Shown: positions 1-4,558, counted from the stretch's first letter. The stretch is 6,071 bases of DNA from a bacterium (GCA_030699515.1 JAUYME010000053.1:1-6071), one strand, 5' to 3'. Notes: a model not told the origin generated them from the sequence alone. Numbers and translations are program-made.

Positions 1-32
1 CGGAGATCCGACTTCCAGAGATGGCAACTGAC
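1..32. repeat. Partial copy of the CCGACTTCC palindromic element
   Basis: The first bases contain TCCGACTTCCA followed by TGGCAA. The same block recurs, in the same orientation, at 4388-4408, where it belongs to a clean palindrome. Here the left arm is degraded (GGAGATC instead of GGAAGTC). The copy lies just upstream of the pilus genes, and the other copies lie just downstream of them. Confidence 0.6.
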
Positions 33-42
33 TTTTCCCTAA

Positions 43-97
43 GCCTTATCAGACCGATAAGTCCTATACGACCTATCAGGCCTATGCGTCCTATCGC
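43..97. repeat. Degenerate 9-bp periodic array (CCTAT core)
   Basis: CCTAT occurs at 63, 72, 81 and 90, exactly 9 bp apart. Weaker units (CCTTATCAG, ACCGATAAG) precede it from about 44. The first part can also fold as CTTATC (45-50) with GATAAG (56-61). The array lies directly upstream of the pilin promoter. Its role is unknown; similar period, different sequence, is seen at 3788-3823. Confidence 0.65.
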
Positions 98-107
98 AAA
101 TAAAAAG

Positions 108-116
108 TGATACAAT
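108..116 (+). promoter_or_regulatory. Putative extended -10 promoter for the pilin gene
   Basis: TG at 108-109, one base, then TACAAT at 111-116 gives an extended -10 that matches TATAAT in five of six positions. No good -35 is seen about 17 bp upstream, which extended -10 promoters can tolerate. Transcription would begin near 122-125, only a few bases before the ATG at 129, so the mRNA would be almost leaderless. This is a sequence match only. Confidence 0.5.
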
Positions 117-128
117 ATTAAGACAAAT

Positions 129-599
129 ATGCAAAATCTAAAACCTAAAACCTATAACCTAAAACCTAACAAGGGCTTTACCCTTATAGAAATTCTAATA
201 GTTGTCGGAATTATCGGAATTCTTAGCTCTGTAATTTTGGTAGGTTTAAACAGCTCAAGATCTCGTGCTAGAGACTCAAGACGAATCACAGATTTAAGAC
301 AAACTCAGCAAGGCCTAGAGCTTTACTATACAAAGAGTGGGGAATATCCTGACACCTCCAGTTGGGCGAATCTACAGACCGAACTAGAAGGAGCCTCGAT
401 TGGAGTCAGAAAAGTTCCCGAGGAGACACTAACCGGACATGACCCATATGAGTATGCTGGCGACGGTCAAAATTACGTCCTAAAGGCCTATTTGGAGGAC
501 CCAAGCGAGAACTTAACTAAAGATTCAATAACAGGTTTCTCAATAGACGGAGTCGGCTGTGATGAAGACGAAGATGAGGCCTTCTGCGTAGCCTCTTAA
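129..599 (+). CDS. Type IV major-type prepilin (PilA/GspG-like)
   Basis: A 156-residue prepilin. The leader is 16 residues, ending in Lys15-Gly16. It is followed by Phe17-Thr-Leu-Ile-Glu21, the class III signal with the conserved Glu at mature position 5, and then a hydrophobic helix to about residue 40. The segment SRARDSRRITDLRQTQQ and the SGEYPD motif near residue 71 are typical of pilin/pseudopilin globular starts. Two cysteines near the C-terminus flank an acidic run (DEDEDEAF) and could form a disulfide loop. PilD, encoded 14 bp downstream, should cut after Gly16. No Shine-Dalgarno sequence precedes the ATG, but it is the only start that gives a full basic leader. The leader is translated from a 7-bp tandem repeat (138-170). 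Whether this is the major pilin or a GspG-type pseudopilin cannot be settled here. Confidence 0.9.
   Translation: MQNLKPKTYNLKPNKGFTLIEILIVVGIIGILSSVILVGLNSSRSRARDSRRITDLRQTQQGLELYYTKSGEYPDTSSWANLQTELEGASIGVRKVPEETLTGHDPYEYAGDGQNYVLKAYLEDPSENLTKDSITGFSIDGVGCDEDEDEAFCVAS
138..170. repeat. CTAAAAC heptamer tandem repeat
   Basis: The units CTAAAAC, CTAAAAC, CTATAAC, CTAAAAC and a partial CTAAC follow without gaps, with an exact 7-bp period. Because 7 is not a multiple of 3, the protein repeats every seven residues (NLKPKTY, then NLKP). It makes up most of the pilin leader peptide. A related array lies inside ligA at 4956-4983. Confidence 0.85.
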
Positions 600-613
600 T
601 CTAGTCTCTGCAA

Positions 614-1486
614 ATGAACATAATCCTCTTTATATTCGGGCTTCTGGTAGGCTCTCTATTAAACGTATTGGCAGTTCGTTATAAAGAGGATGGCAAAATT
701 TTTGAGCGCGACAGGGTTATCGGCCGATCCGCTTGCCCGCACTGCAAAAAAGTTTTAAAAAGCTACGAGCTTATCCCGCTTCTTAGCTACATTTTTCAGC
801 TGGGTAAGTGTAGGTCTTGCAAAAATAGACTTTCAATTCAGTATCCGCTTTCCGAGTTAATTACAGCCACTCTAACAGTTTGCACGGTTAGCTTTCTTCT
901 TAGCTTTTACCCCATCAATTTAGATCCTGCCTTTGGCAGCATTGCTACTGCAATTTTCATTGCTATTTGGCTCTTAATTATTTACACGCTCATTCTGCTT
1001 AGTCTCATAGATTTAAGGCTAAAAATAATTCCGGACCAAATCAACGTATTCCTCTTTTTTTTAGCCCTGCCTTTGCTCTTTATTAAAAGCAATTTTCCAA
1101 ACGCCTTTTTAAATCAAGGATCATTTCTGGCCGGCTATGGCAGTATAATTAATCCAATAAGTTCAGTTTGGCTTAACGCAGGCTTTGCCGCCGTCTTTGG
1201 CGCGATATTTTTTGGTCTTATCATCGCAGTCACCAAAGGCAGGGGAATGGGAATGGGGGACTTAAAGCTTGTCATTCCGCTGGGCCTAATTCTCGGCTGG
1301 CCGGACATTGTCCTAATGATTTCCCTTTCTTTTATAATCGGCACCATCTTTTCGCTTCCGCTTCTAATTTTCAAGAAAAAAACCTTTAAAGCAGCTATCC
1401 CGTTTGGCCCGTTCTTAGTTATGGCCTTTTTTGTTACCATTATATATGGAGAGGCGTTGCTCCGCTGGTATTTCGCCTTACTGTAA
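614..1486 (+). CDS. pilD: Prepilin peptidase / N-methyltransferase (A24 family)
   Basis: A 290-residue polytopic membrane enzyme. It removes prepilin leaders at the cytoplasmic face, and full-length members also N-methylate the new N-terminus. It begins with a hydrophobic segment containing GSLLNV (13-18). A zinc-binding tetracysteine loop follows: Cys41-x-x-Cys44 and Cys66-x-x-Cys69, separated by LIPLLSY. Then comes YPLSEL and several membrane helices. The two family aspartates are present: Asp133 in IDLRLKIIPD and Asp216 in GMGMGD. Length and motif order match full-length bifunctional PilD/GspO. The ATG lies 14 bp after the pilin stop, so the two genes are probably cotranscribed; there is no clear ribosome binding site. 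Its substrates are plausibly the five pilin-like proteins in this window. Confidence 0.95.
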   Translation: MNIILFIFGLLVGSLLNVLAVRYKEDGKIFERDRVIGRSACPHCKKVLKSYELIPLLSYIFQLGKCRSCKNRLSIQYPLSELITATLTVCTVSFLLSFYPINLDPAFGSIATAIFIAIWLLIIYTLILLSLIDLRLKIIPDQINVFLFFLALPLLFIKSNFPNAFLNQGSFLAGYGSIINPISSVWLNAGFAAVFGAIFFGLIIAVTKGRGMGMGDLKLVIPLGLILGWPDIVLMISLSFIIGTIFSLPLLIFKKKTFKAAIPFGPFLVMAFFVTIIYGEALLRWYFALL

Positions 1487-1494
1487 CTACAATC

Positions 1495-1542
1495 AAGGAG
1501 TTGTCGACTATGACCCGATATGCATATACATCAAATTCCTAA
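1495..1542 (+). other. Shine-Dalgarno plus 10-codon micro-ORF
   Basis: AAGGAG (1495-1500) lies nine bases before an ATG at 1510 that opens a 10-codon frame (MTRYAYTSNS) ending in TAA at 1540-1542. This is the only strong Shine-Dalgarno sequence seen in front of an ATG in the window. A 10-bp palindrome, ATATGCATAT (1518-1527), lies inside it. It follows pilD by 23 bases and could be a translated leader or chance. No function is proposed. Confidence 0.2.
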
Positions 1543-1548
1543 TTGCTC

Positions 1549-1582
1549 CCCGCCTGCAACGCTGTAGCACTGCGCGGGCAGG
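1549..1582. repeat. GC-rich palindromic element, copy 1
   Basis: A 34-bp element starts CCCGCCTGC and ends GCGCGGGCAGG, in otherwise AT-rich surroundings. The outer parts pair imperfectly (CC with GG, a C-A mismatch, GCC with GGC, then a TG bulge). The core has its own weak inverted repeat. The same termini with a different core form copy 2 at 1766-1798. Both copies are followed by TA. It looks like a small REP-like family. Confidence 0.7.
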
Positions 1583-1699
1583 TAATTACACTAATTACCC
1601 TAATTAAATCCCAATCCCAAAATTCCAAGTTTAGAAATTAAGACATTAGAAATTGGTTATTGTTTAGATCAATTAGGTTAATTAGAAATTAGATTAATT
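1583..1699. repeat. AT-rich periodic spacer between pilD and the minor pilins
   Basis: TAATTA occurs at 1583, 1592 and 1601, an exact 9-bp period. AATCCC doublets follow near 1608. TTAGAAATT occurs at 1631, 1646 and 1682, and AATTAG at 1671, 1680 and 1687. The whole 1487-1702 gap holds this, the GC palindrome and the micro-ORF. No clear promoter or terminator was found, so readthrough from pilD into the minor pilins is possible but not shown. Confidence 0.6.
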
Positions 1700-1702
1700 T
1701 TC

Positions 1703-2392
1703 ATGCCTACAAATCACCGAATAAAAAACAATGAAAAGTCGCATTCGTACTTTCGCTTATTTTCGCCCGCCTGCGCGCGACTCGCTCGCGCGGGCAGGTA
1801 CTTTCGTAAGAATCAAGGTTTCACCTTGATAGAGGTTATGGTGGCCCTTAGCATAATGGTAATGCTTCTTGGCCTAAGTCTTACTTATTCCCAAAGAGGA
1901 AGCCGGCAAATTATTCTCTTTAAGGAGCGCGCCAGAGTAATGCAAGAAATTGCCCGCGCCAGATCGCTTACAGCCACTCTTTTTAAAGAAAAGGGGGAAA
2001 AGATTTGCGGCTATGGTGCTTACATAACAAAAGAAAACCCAAGCGACCCCGACAATAAGCTTATTCTTTACAAAGATCTGCCACTAGACGGAGAAACCTG
2101 CACAATTCAGCAAAATTCATCCGACCAAGAATACGATTCCGGTGAAGCAATTGATGAGTTTGTTCTAGATCCAAATGTTTACTTCTGTTCCGATCCGTCA
2201 GAGGCTACAGACATTTTCTTTTTACCGCCAAAGCCGGATCTCTTTTTTGACGGAGTTAAAGCTCTACCGGATCCCGATCTTAACGGCGGCAACACCACCG
2301 AACAGACAGAAATTTCAATTTGTTTAACCGAAGATCCAAGTCAAAAGTCCACTATTACGGTAAACTTATTGGGACAAATCAGTAGCGAGTAA
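1703..2392 (+). CDS. GspH/FimT-like minor prepilin
   Basis: A 229-residue protein with a 39-residue leader, then the cleavage context Gly39 | Phe-Thr-Leu-Ile-Glu44 and a hydrophobic helix to about residue 60. The following segment (FKERARVMQEIARARSL) and ICGYGAY resemble the GspH/FimT pseudopilin pattern. Four cysteines lie in the mature part. The ATG at 1703 is the only ATG start that yields a complete leader, and no Shine-Dalgarno sequence is seen. Residues 15-35 of the leader come from a TTCGTA-type array, and residues 22-32 are translated from a 33-bp GC palindrome that sits exactly in codon phase. It is the first of four minor pilin genes, 25 bp ahead of the next. The GspH assignment is by resemblance and gene order. 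Confidence 0.85.
   Translation: MPTNHRIKNNEKSHSYFRLFSPACARLARAGRYFRKNQGFTLIEVMVALSIMVMLLGLSLTYSQRGSRQIILFKERARVMQEIARARSLTATLFKEKGEKICGYGAYITKENPSDPDNKLILYKDLPLDGETCTIQQNSSDQEYDSGEAIDEFVLDPNVYFCSDPSEATDIFFLPPKPDLFFDGVKALPDPDLNGGNTTEQTEISICLTEDPSQKSTITVNLLGQISSE
1744..1811. repeat. TTCGTA array interrupted by a GC palindrome
   Basis: Bases 1744-1765 match 4584-4605, and 1799-1811 match 4606-4618, with three mismatches over the 35 bases. Between the two halves lie 33 extra bases (1766-1798). The ligA upstream array therefore looks like the uninterrupted form of this one. Here the array is translated as part of a prepilin leader. Confidence 0.75.
1766..1798. repeat. GC-rich palindromic element, copy 2 (in a coding leader)
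   Basis: A 33-bp element with the same ends as 1549-1582 (CCCGCCTGC and GCGCGGGCAGG). A strong inner hairpin pairs CGCGCGA (1774-1780) with TCGCGCG (1786-1792) around a CTCGC loop. It extends through a TG bulge to GCC/GGC. It encodes PACARLARAGR and keeps the reading frame because its length is 11 codons. Confidence 0.75.
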
Positions 2393-2401
2393 ACTCGCTT
2401 T

Positions 2402-2441
2402 AAACACCAATGCACTAATGCACCGCCAATCACCAAATAAA
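2402..2441 (+). repeat. 40-bp start-codon repeat, copy A
   Basis: It begins AAACACCAAT. It aligns without gaps over 40 positions to 2456-2495 and 3079-3118. The ATG at offset 17 is the start codon of the 2418 gene, and the repeat encodes MHRQSPNK. Inside, CCAAT/CTAAT-like cores recur in two 19-bp halves. Confidence 0.8.
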
Positions 2442-3080
2442 AGGCCTAAAGGCCCAAACACCAATACGCTAATGGTTCACCAATCGCCTAATGAAAGAGG
2501 GGAATCAAATAGGTTTATTCGGAGATTAGTGCTTATTCGTGCATTAGTGTTTAAAAGCACGCAAAGCATGCAAGGGCAGTTGCTTATAGAATCACTTGTA
2601 GCAATTACGGTTATCGCAGTTGCCATTTTAGGTATCTTCACCTTAAGCTCTCGCTCAATCAGCTTAAATAGAGTTGTTAGTGACCAGTATACAGCTACAT
2701 ATCTGGCCGCGGAAGGAATTGAGGTGGTAAAAAACATTATAGATAGCAACGTTGTCTGGCAATGCGACGCTTGGAACAACGGAATTCCGGGCACCGGCAA
2801 AGACTACACGGTTAACTGGGACAGTGAGTCGCTTACGGAAGTGACAGGTGCACCAGATCCCATGAAATTTAACAACGGTCTATACGAGCAGGGCATTGAT
2901 GGCGAAGAAACAAGATTCAGACGAAAAATTCGCCTGGAGAATGGAGCAAATCAAAATTCTTTGAGCGTTATTTCCACAGTAGAATGGGAGGGCAGAGGAG
3001 GCGCAGAATTTGAGGTTATTTTAGAAGACATTTTTTACAACTGGCGTCCATTCGCCGATAACTGCACAGGAGCTATTTAA
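2418..3080 (+). CDS. GspI/PilV-like minor prepilin
   Basis: A 220-residue protein. The predicted cleavage is Gly53 | Gln-Leu-Leu-Ile-Glu58, so the mature chain starts with Gln instead of Phe but keeps the Glu at position 5. A helix to about residue 75 follows, then AAEGIEVVKNI, a stretch characteristic of PilV/GspI-like proteins. Two mature cysteines (in WQCDAW and DNCTGAI) could pair. The leader, 53 residues from ATG 2418, is unusually long and is built from two direct and one inverted copy of a 40-bp repeat. Met19 (2472) and Met51 (2568) are alternative starts; Met51 would leave an uncharged three-residue leader, so Met1 or Met19 is preferred. Copies A and B place Met1 and Met19 at the same repeat offset. 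The gene starts 25 bp after the GspH-like gene and ends 14 bp before the next. Confidence 0.85.
   Translation: MHRQSPNKRPKGPNTNTLMVHQSPNERGESNRFIRRLVLIRALVFKSTQSMQGQLLIESLVAITVIAVAILGIFTLSSRSISLNRVVSDQYTATYLAAEGIEVVKNIIDSNVVWQCDAWNNGIPGTGKDYTVNWDSESLTEVTGAPDPMKFNNGLYEQGIDGEETRFRRKIRLENGANQNSLSVISTVEWEGRGGAEFEVILEDIFYNWRPFADNCTGAI
2456..2495 (+). repeat. 40-bp start-codon repeat, copy B
   Basis: It lies 54 bp (18 codons) after copy A, in the same phase. Its offset-17 ATG (2472) is the in-frame Met19 of the 2418 gene, and it encodes MVHQSPNE. It is closer to copy C (3079-3118) than to copy A in its second half (CACCAATCGCC). Confidence 0.8.
2514..2552 (-). repeat. 40-bp start-codon repeat, inverted copy D
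   Basis: The reverse complement begins AAACACTAATGCAC and aligns to copy A over its full length, with one single-base gap and about three quarters identity. It faces copies A and B across short spacers, so the mRNA of this leader could fold into a long imperfect stem over both candidate start codons. It encodes part of the prepilin leader. Confidence 0.7.
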
Positions 3081-3118
3081 ACACCAATACACCAATGAAC
3101 CACCAATCGCCCAATGAA
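3079..3118 (+). repeat. 40-bp start-codon repeat, copy C
   Basis: It begins in the stop codon of the 2418 gene and carries the ATG of the next gene (3095) at offset 17, as in copies A and B. It encodes MNHQSPNE. CCAAT occurs at 3084, 3092, 3103 and 3111, spaced 8, 11 and 8, showing the two 19-bp halves. Confidence 0.8.
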
Positions 3119-3784
3119 AACAAAAAAACGAAAAGATCCGCGCGTAGATCCGCGGGGGGTTTTCTAGATCCGCGTGCATATCCGCGTCATAGGGGGTTCA
3201 CCATCGTAGAATTGCTTGTTGCGATGTCTATCTTCGCCATTGTTTTAACAACAACCTCCATAAGCTTTATTGGCTCGCTTCGATCGCAACGAGCCGCGAC
3301 AAAATTGATTGAAGCAAACGAGAACGCATCAATTACAATTGAGCGAATTGCAAGAGAAATCAGAACGGGTACAAGTTTCTTGGTATCAAGCGATAGAACA
3401 AGGCTTAGCTTTATAAATGCAAGAGAGGACAGCGTTGTTTATTACCTAGCAGAAGATTTAGACGGAAGCGAAAATCAAAGAATTTACGAAATTATTACCT
3501 TGGGCGGTACTCCCACACCCCCATTTCCGCTAACCAGCAAAGGAGTCAACATTAAACGTCTCAGCTTTGAGCTAGACAACTATAATGACAGCAAAGACCT
3601 GCCCTCAGTTGAAAAAATCACCATGTCTCTTACCGTAGGCCTTCCGGAAGGCACACAAAATATCTCTGATGTAGAAACAAGAATACAAACTACAATAAGC
3701 GCCCGACCGCTAAACACTCTTCCGCCCGAAGATAACGATGGCAATGGAGAAAATGAGCAGGGAGAAAATCAAGGCGAAGAATAA
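3095..3784 (+). CDS. GspJ/PilW-like minor prepilin
   Basis: A 229-residue protein with a 34-residue basic leader and the cleavage context Arg-Gly34 | Phe-Thr-Ile-Val-Glu39. A hydrophobic helix to about residue 56 follows. The segment RAATKLIEANENASITIERIAREIR is shaped like the early part of PilW/GspJ proteins. No cysteine is present. The C-terminus is an acidic, Asn/Gly-rich tail (NGENEQGENQGEE). The start codon lies inside repeat copy C, and the rest of the leader is largely a 57-bp GATCCGCG repeat giving RSARRSA. It begins 14 bp after the previous stop and ends 8 bp before the next start, consistent with one operon. No Shine-Dalgarno sequence is visible. Confidence 0.85.
   Translation: MNHQSPNENKKTKRSARRSAGGFLDPRAYPRHRGFTIVELLVAMSIFAIVLTTTSISFIGSLRSQRAATKLIEANENASITIERIAREIRTGTSFLVSSDRTRLSFINAREDSVVYYLAEDLDGSENQRIYEIITLGGTPTPPFPLTSKGVNIKRLSFELDNYNDSKDLPSVEKITMSLTVGLPEGTQNISDVETRIQTTISARPLNTLPPEDNDGNGENEQGENQGEE
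3132..3188 (+). repeat. 57-bp GATCCGCG leader repeat, copy E
   Basis: It aligns without gaps to 3848-3904. GATC occurs at 3135, 3147 and 3167, with a decayed TATC at 3179, giving 12-20-12 spacing. The unit is therefore about 32 bp, nearly twice repeated. It encodes RSARRSA then GGFLDPRAYP, and ends two codons before the prepilin cleavage glycine. Confidence 0.8.
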
Positions 3785-3787
3785 CGA

Positions 3788-3823
3788 GACTCATGCGACC
3801 AATAGGACATATACGACTCATGA
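3788..3823 (+). repeat. 9-bp GAC array carrying a start codon
   Basis: Four gap-free 9-bp units: GACTCATGC, GACCAATAG, GACATATAC, GACTCATGA. The ATG of the first unit (3793) and that of the fourth (3820) are both in frame with the PilX-like gene, as Met1 and Met10. Period and placement resemble the array at 43-97, but the sequence differs. Confidence 0.75.
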
Positions 3824-4311
3824 AAATAACAAAAATCAAAACTTCAGAAAGATCCGCGCGTAGATCAGCGCAGTGTTTCAAGGATCCGCGCGTAGATCAG
3901 CGTGGCCAGGTCATGCTTCTCACCACCCTCATCCTTTCAGGAACTATTTTGGCTGCAGCAACGCTTGCAGGTCTCCTAATGGTTTATCAAATCCGCCAGT
4001 CATCCGATGCAACTCAATCCACAAAAGCTATTTACGCGGCAGATGCCGGAATTGAATATGAGCTTTTCAAAGTTTACCGCAAGAATGATCCCAACTTCTC
4101 AAACGCATGTGCAGAGATAGCACCAAACTTATCAGCCTCCGGAGCAGAAGTTGATTCAAAAACAACAAAAGAAACCAATGCAAACGGCAACCAAGATTTA
4201 GTGATTGTTTCTACCGGCATTTCCAACAACAGAGCTCGCGCCTTCTCCCTTAACCTTGGAGAGCTGGCAATAGAACCCTGCGCCAGCGGCGGCGAAAACG
4301 AAGAAGAGTAA
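3793..4311 (+). CDS. GspK/PilX-like minor prepilin
   Basis: A 172-residue protein. The probable cleavage is Arg37-Gly38 | Gln-Val-Met-Leu-Leu, followed by a hydrophobic helix to about residue 60 and then AADAGIEYELF (near residues 81-91), a signature seen in PilX-like proteins. Position 5 of the mature chain is Leu, not Glu. Loss of Glu5 is known for GspK, which caps the pseudopilus tip, so this may be the tip-most subunit. Two mature cysteines are present, and the tail is acidic (ENEEE). Met10 (3820) is an alternative start; both candidate ATGs lie in a 9-bp array. The leader then consists of the 57-bp repeat, which ends in the cleavage-glycine codon. It is the last gene of the pilus cluster. 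Cleavage by PilD is likely but less certain than for its neighbours. Confidence 0.8.
   Translation: MRPIGHIRLMKITKIKTSERSARRSAQCFKDPRVDQRGQVMLLTTLILSGTILAAATLAGLLMVYQIRQSSDATQSTKAIYAADAGIEYELFKVYRKNDPNFSNACAEIAPNLSASGAEVDSKTTKETNANGNQDLVIVSTGISNNRARAFSLNLGELAIEPCASGGENEEE
3848..3904 (+). repeat. 57-bp GATCCGCG leader repeat, copy F
   Basis: GATC occurs at 3851, 3863, 3883 and 3895, with the same 12-20-12 spacing as copy E. The first 20 bases of each half are identical (3851-3870 and 3883-3902). It encodes RSARRSA then QCFKDPRVDQ and ends in the codon of the predicted cleavage glycine. Confidence 0.8.
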
Positions 4312-4329
4312 AAACAGGGGCCATTTTTT

Positions 4330-4363
4330 GGAGGTCGGACTTCCCTCAGGAAGTCCGACCTCC
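4330..4363. repeat. Perfect 15-bp inverted repeat after the pilus operon
   Basis: GGAGGTCGGACTTCC (4330-4344) pairs perfectly with 4349-4363 around a CTCA loop. It starts 18 bases after the last pilin stop and could end the transcript. A T-run lies before it (4324-4329), not after it, so it is not a canonical intrinsic terminator on the + strand. It is followed by AAGTTGCAA, like the tail of the neighbouring palindrome. Confidence 0.8.
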
Positions 4364-4379
4364 CCAAGTTGCAATTACC

Positions 4380-4414
4380 TTTGGAAGTCCGACTTCCAAA
4401 AGTGGCAATCTGTC
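4380..4414. repeat. Second palindrome of the CCGACTTCC family with tail
   Basis: TTTGGAAGTC (4380-4389) and GACTTCCAAA (4391-4400) are perfect arms around a single C. The tail AGTGGCAATCTGTC follows. The block matches 1-32 at the window start and is a shorter relative of 4330-4363. Together they mark both outer sides of the pilus module. Confidence 0.75.
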
Positions 4415-4530
4415 ATCCTGCCTGCCCGTTTACCCGCCCCTGGAGGGCCTCTGGAGGGAACTTGTTCCCTGTCTGTATAAATCTTTGATTTATCTACAGA
4501 CAGCAATCCCGCTCTGCGGGGATTCAGGAT
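4415..4530. repeat. Multi-hairpin element closed by a terminal inverted repeat
   Basis: ATCCTG (4415-4420) pairs with CAGGAT (4525-4530). Inside are several consecutive hairpins: GCCC/GGGC (4436-4448), AGGGAAC/GTTCCCT (4455-4470), CTGTCTGTA/TACAGACAG (4469-4503) with an inner TAAATC/GATTTA stem, and AATCCCGC/GCGGGGATT (4505-4524) with one bulged base. The second and third share two bases and could alternate. No coding frame is credible. It could be a small inverted-repeat element or a structured RNA between operons. Confidence 0.65.
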
Positions 4531-4546
4531 CTCCTTTTCTTCTTTC

Positions 4547-4555
4547 TGGTAGAAT
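4547..4555 (+). promoter_or_regulatory. Putative extended -10 promoter for ligA
   Basis: TG (4547-4548), one base, then TAGAAT (4550-4555) matches TATAAT in five of six positions. No clear -35 is present; the upstream region is the hairpin element. This is the same layout as the promoter at 108-116. Transcription would start near 4562, giving a leader of about 65-70 bases that contains the TTCGTA array. Confidence 0.45.
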
Positions 4556-4558
4556 AAG

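Noticed and set aside
1135..1440. Open frame of about 101 codons on the - strand
   Set aside because: It lies entirely inside pilD, whose motifs and membrane pattern are clear; the antisense peptide has no recognisable family features.
1583..1699. CRISPR array
   Set aside because: Repeat units here and elsewhere are 6-15 bp with short periods and no unique spacers of 25-40 bp; no cas genes are present.
3873..4055. 60-codon + strand frame beginning in the GATCCGCG repeat
   Set aside because: It overlaps the PilX-like gene in another frame, and only that gene's frame shows the pilin helix and AADAGIEYELF.
4330..4363. Canonical Rho-independent terminator
   Set aside because: The hairpin is perfect, but the T-run precedes it on the + strand and no T-run follows, so it is recorded as a repeat with possible 3'-end function only.
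4074..4367. Open frame on the - strand across the end of the PilX-like gene and the palindrome
   Set aside because: It is antisense to a well-supported gene, and its start lies in the 15-bp inverted repeat; no domain is recognisable.
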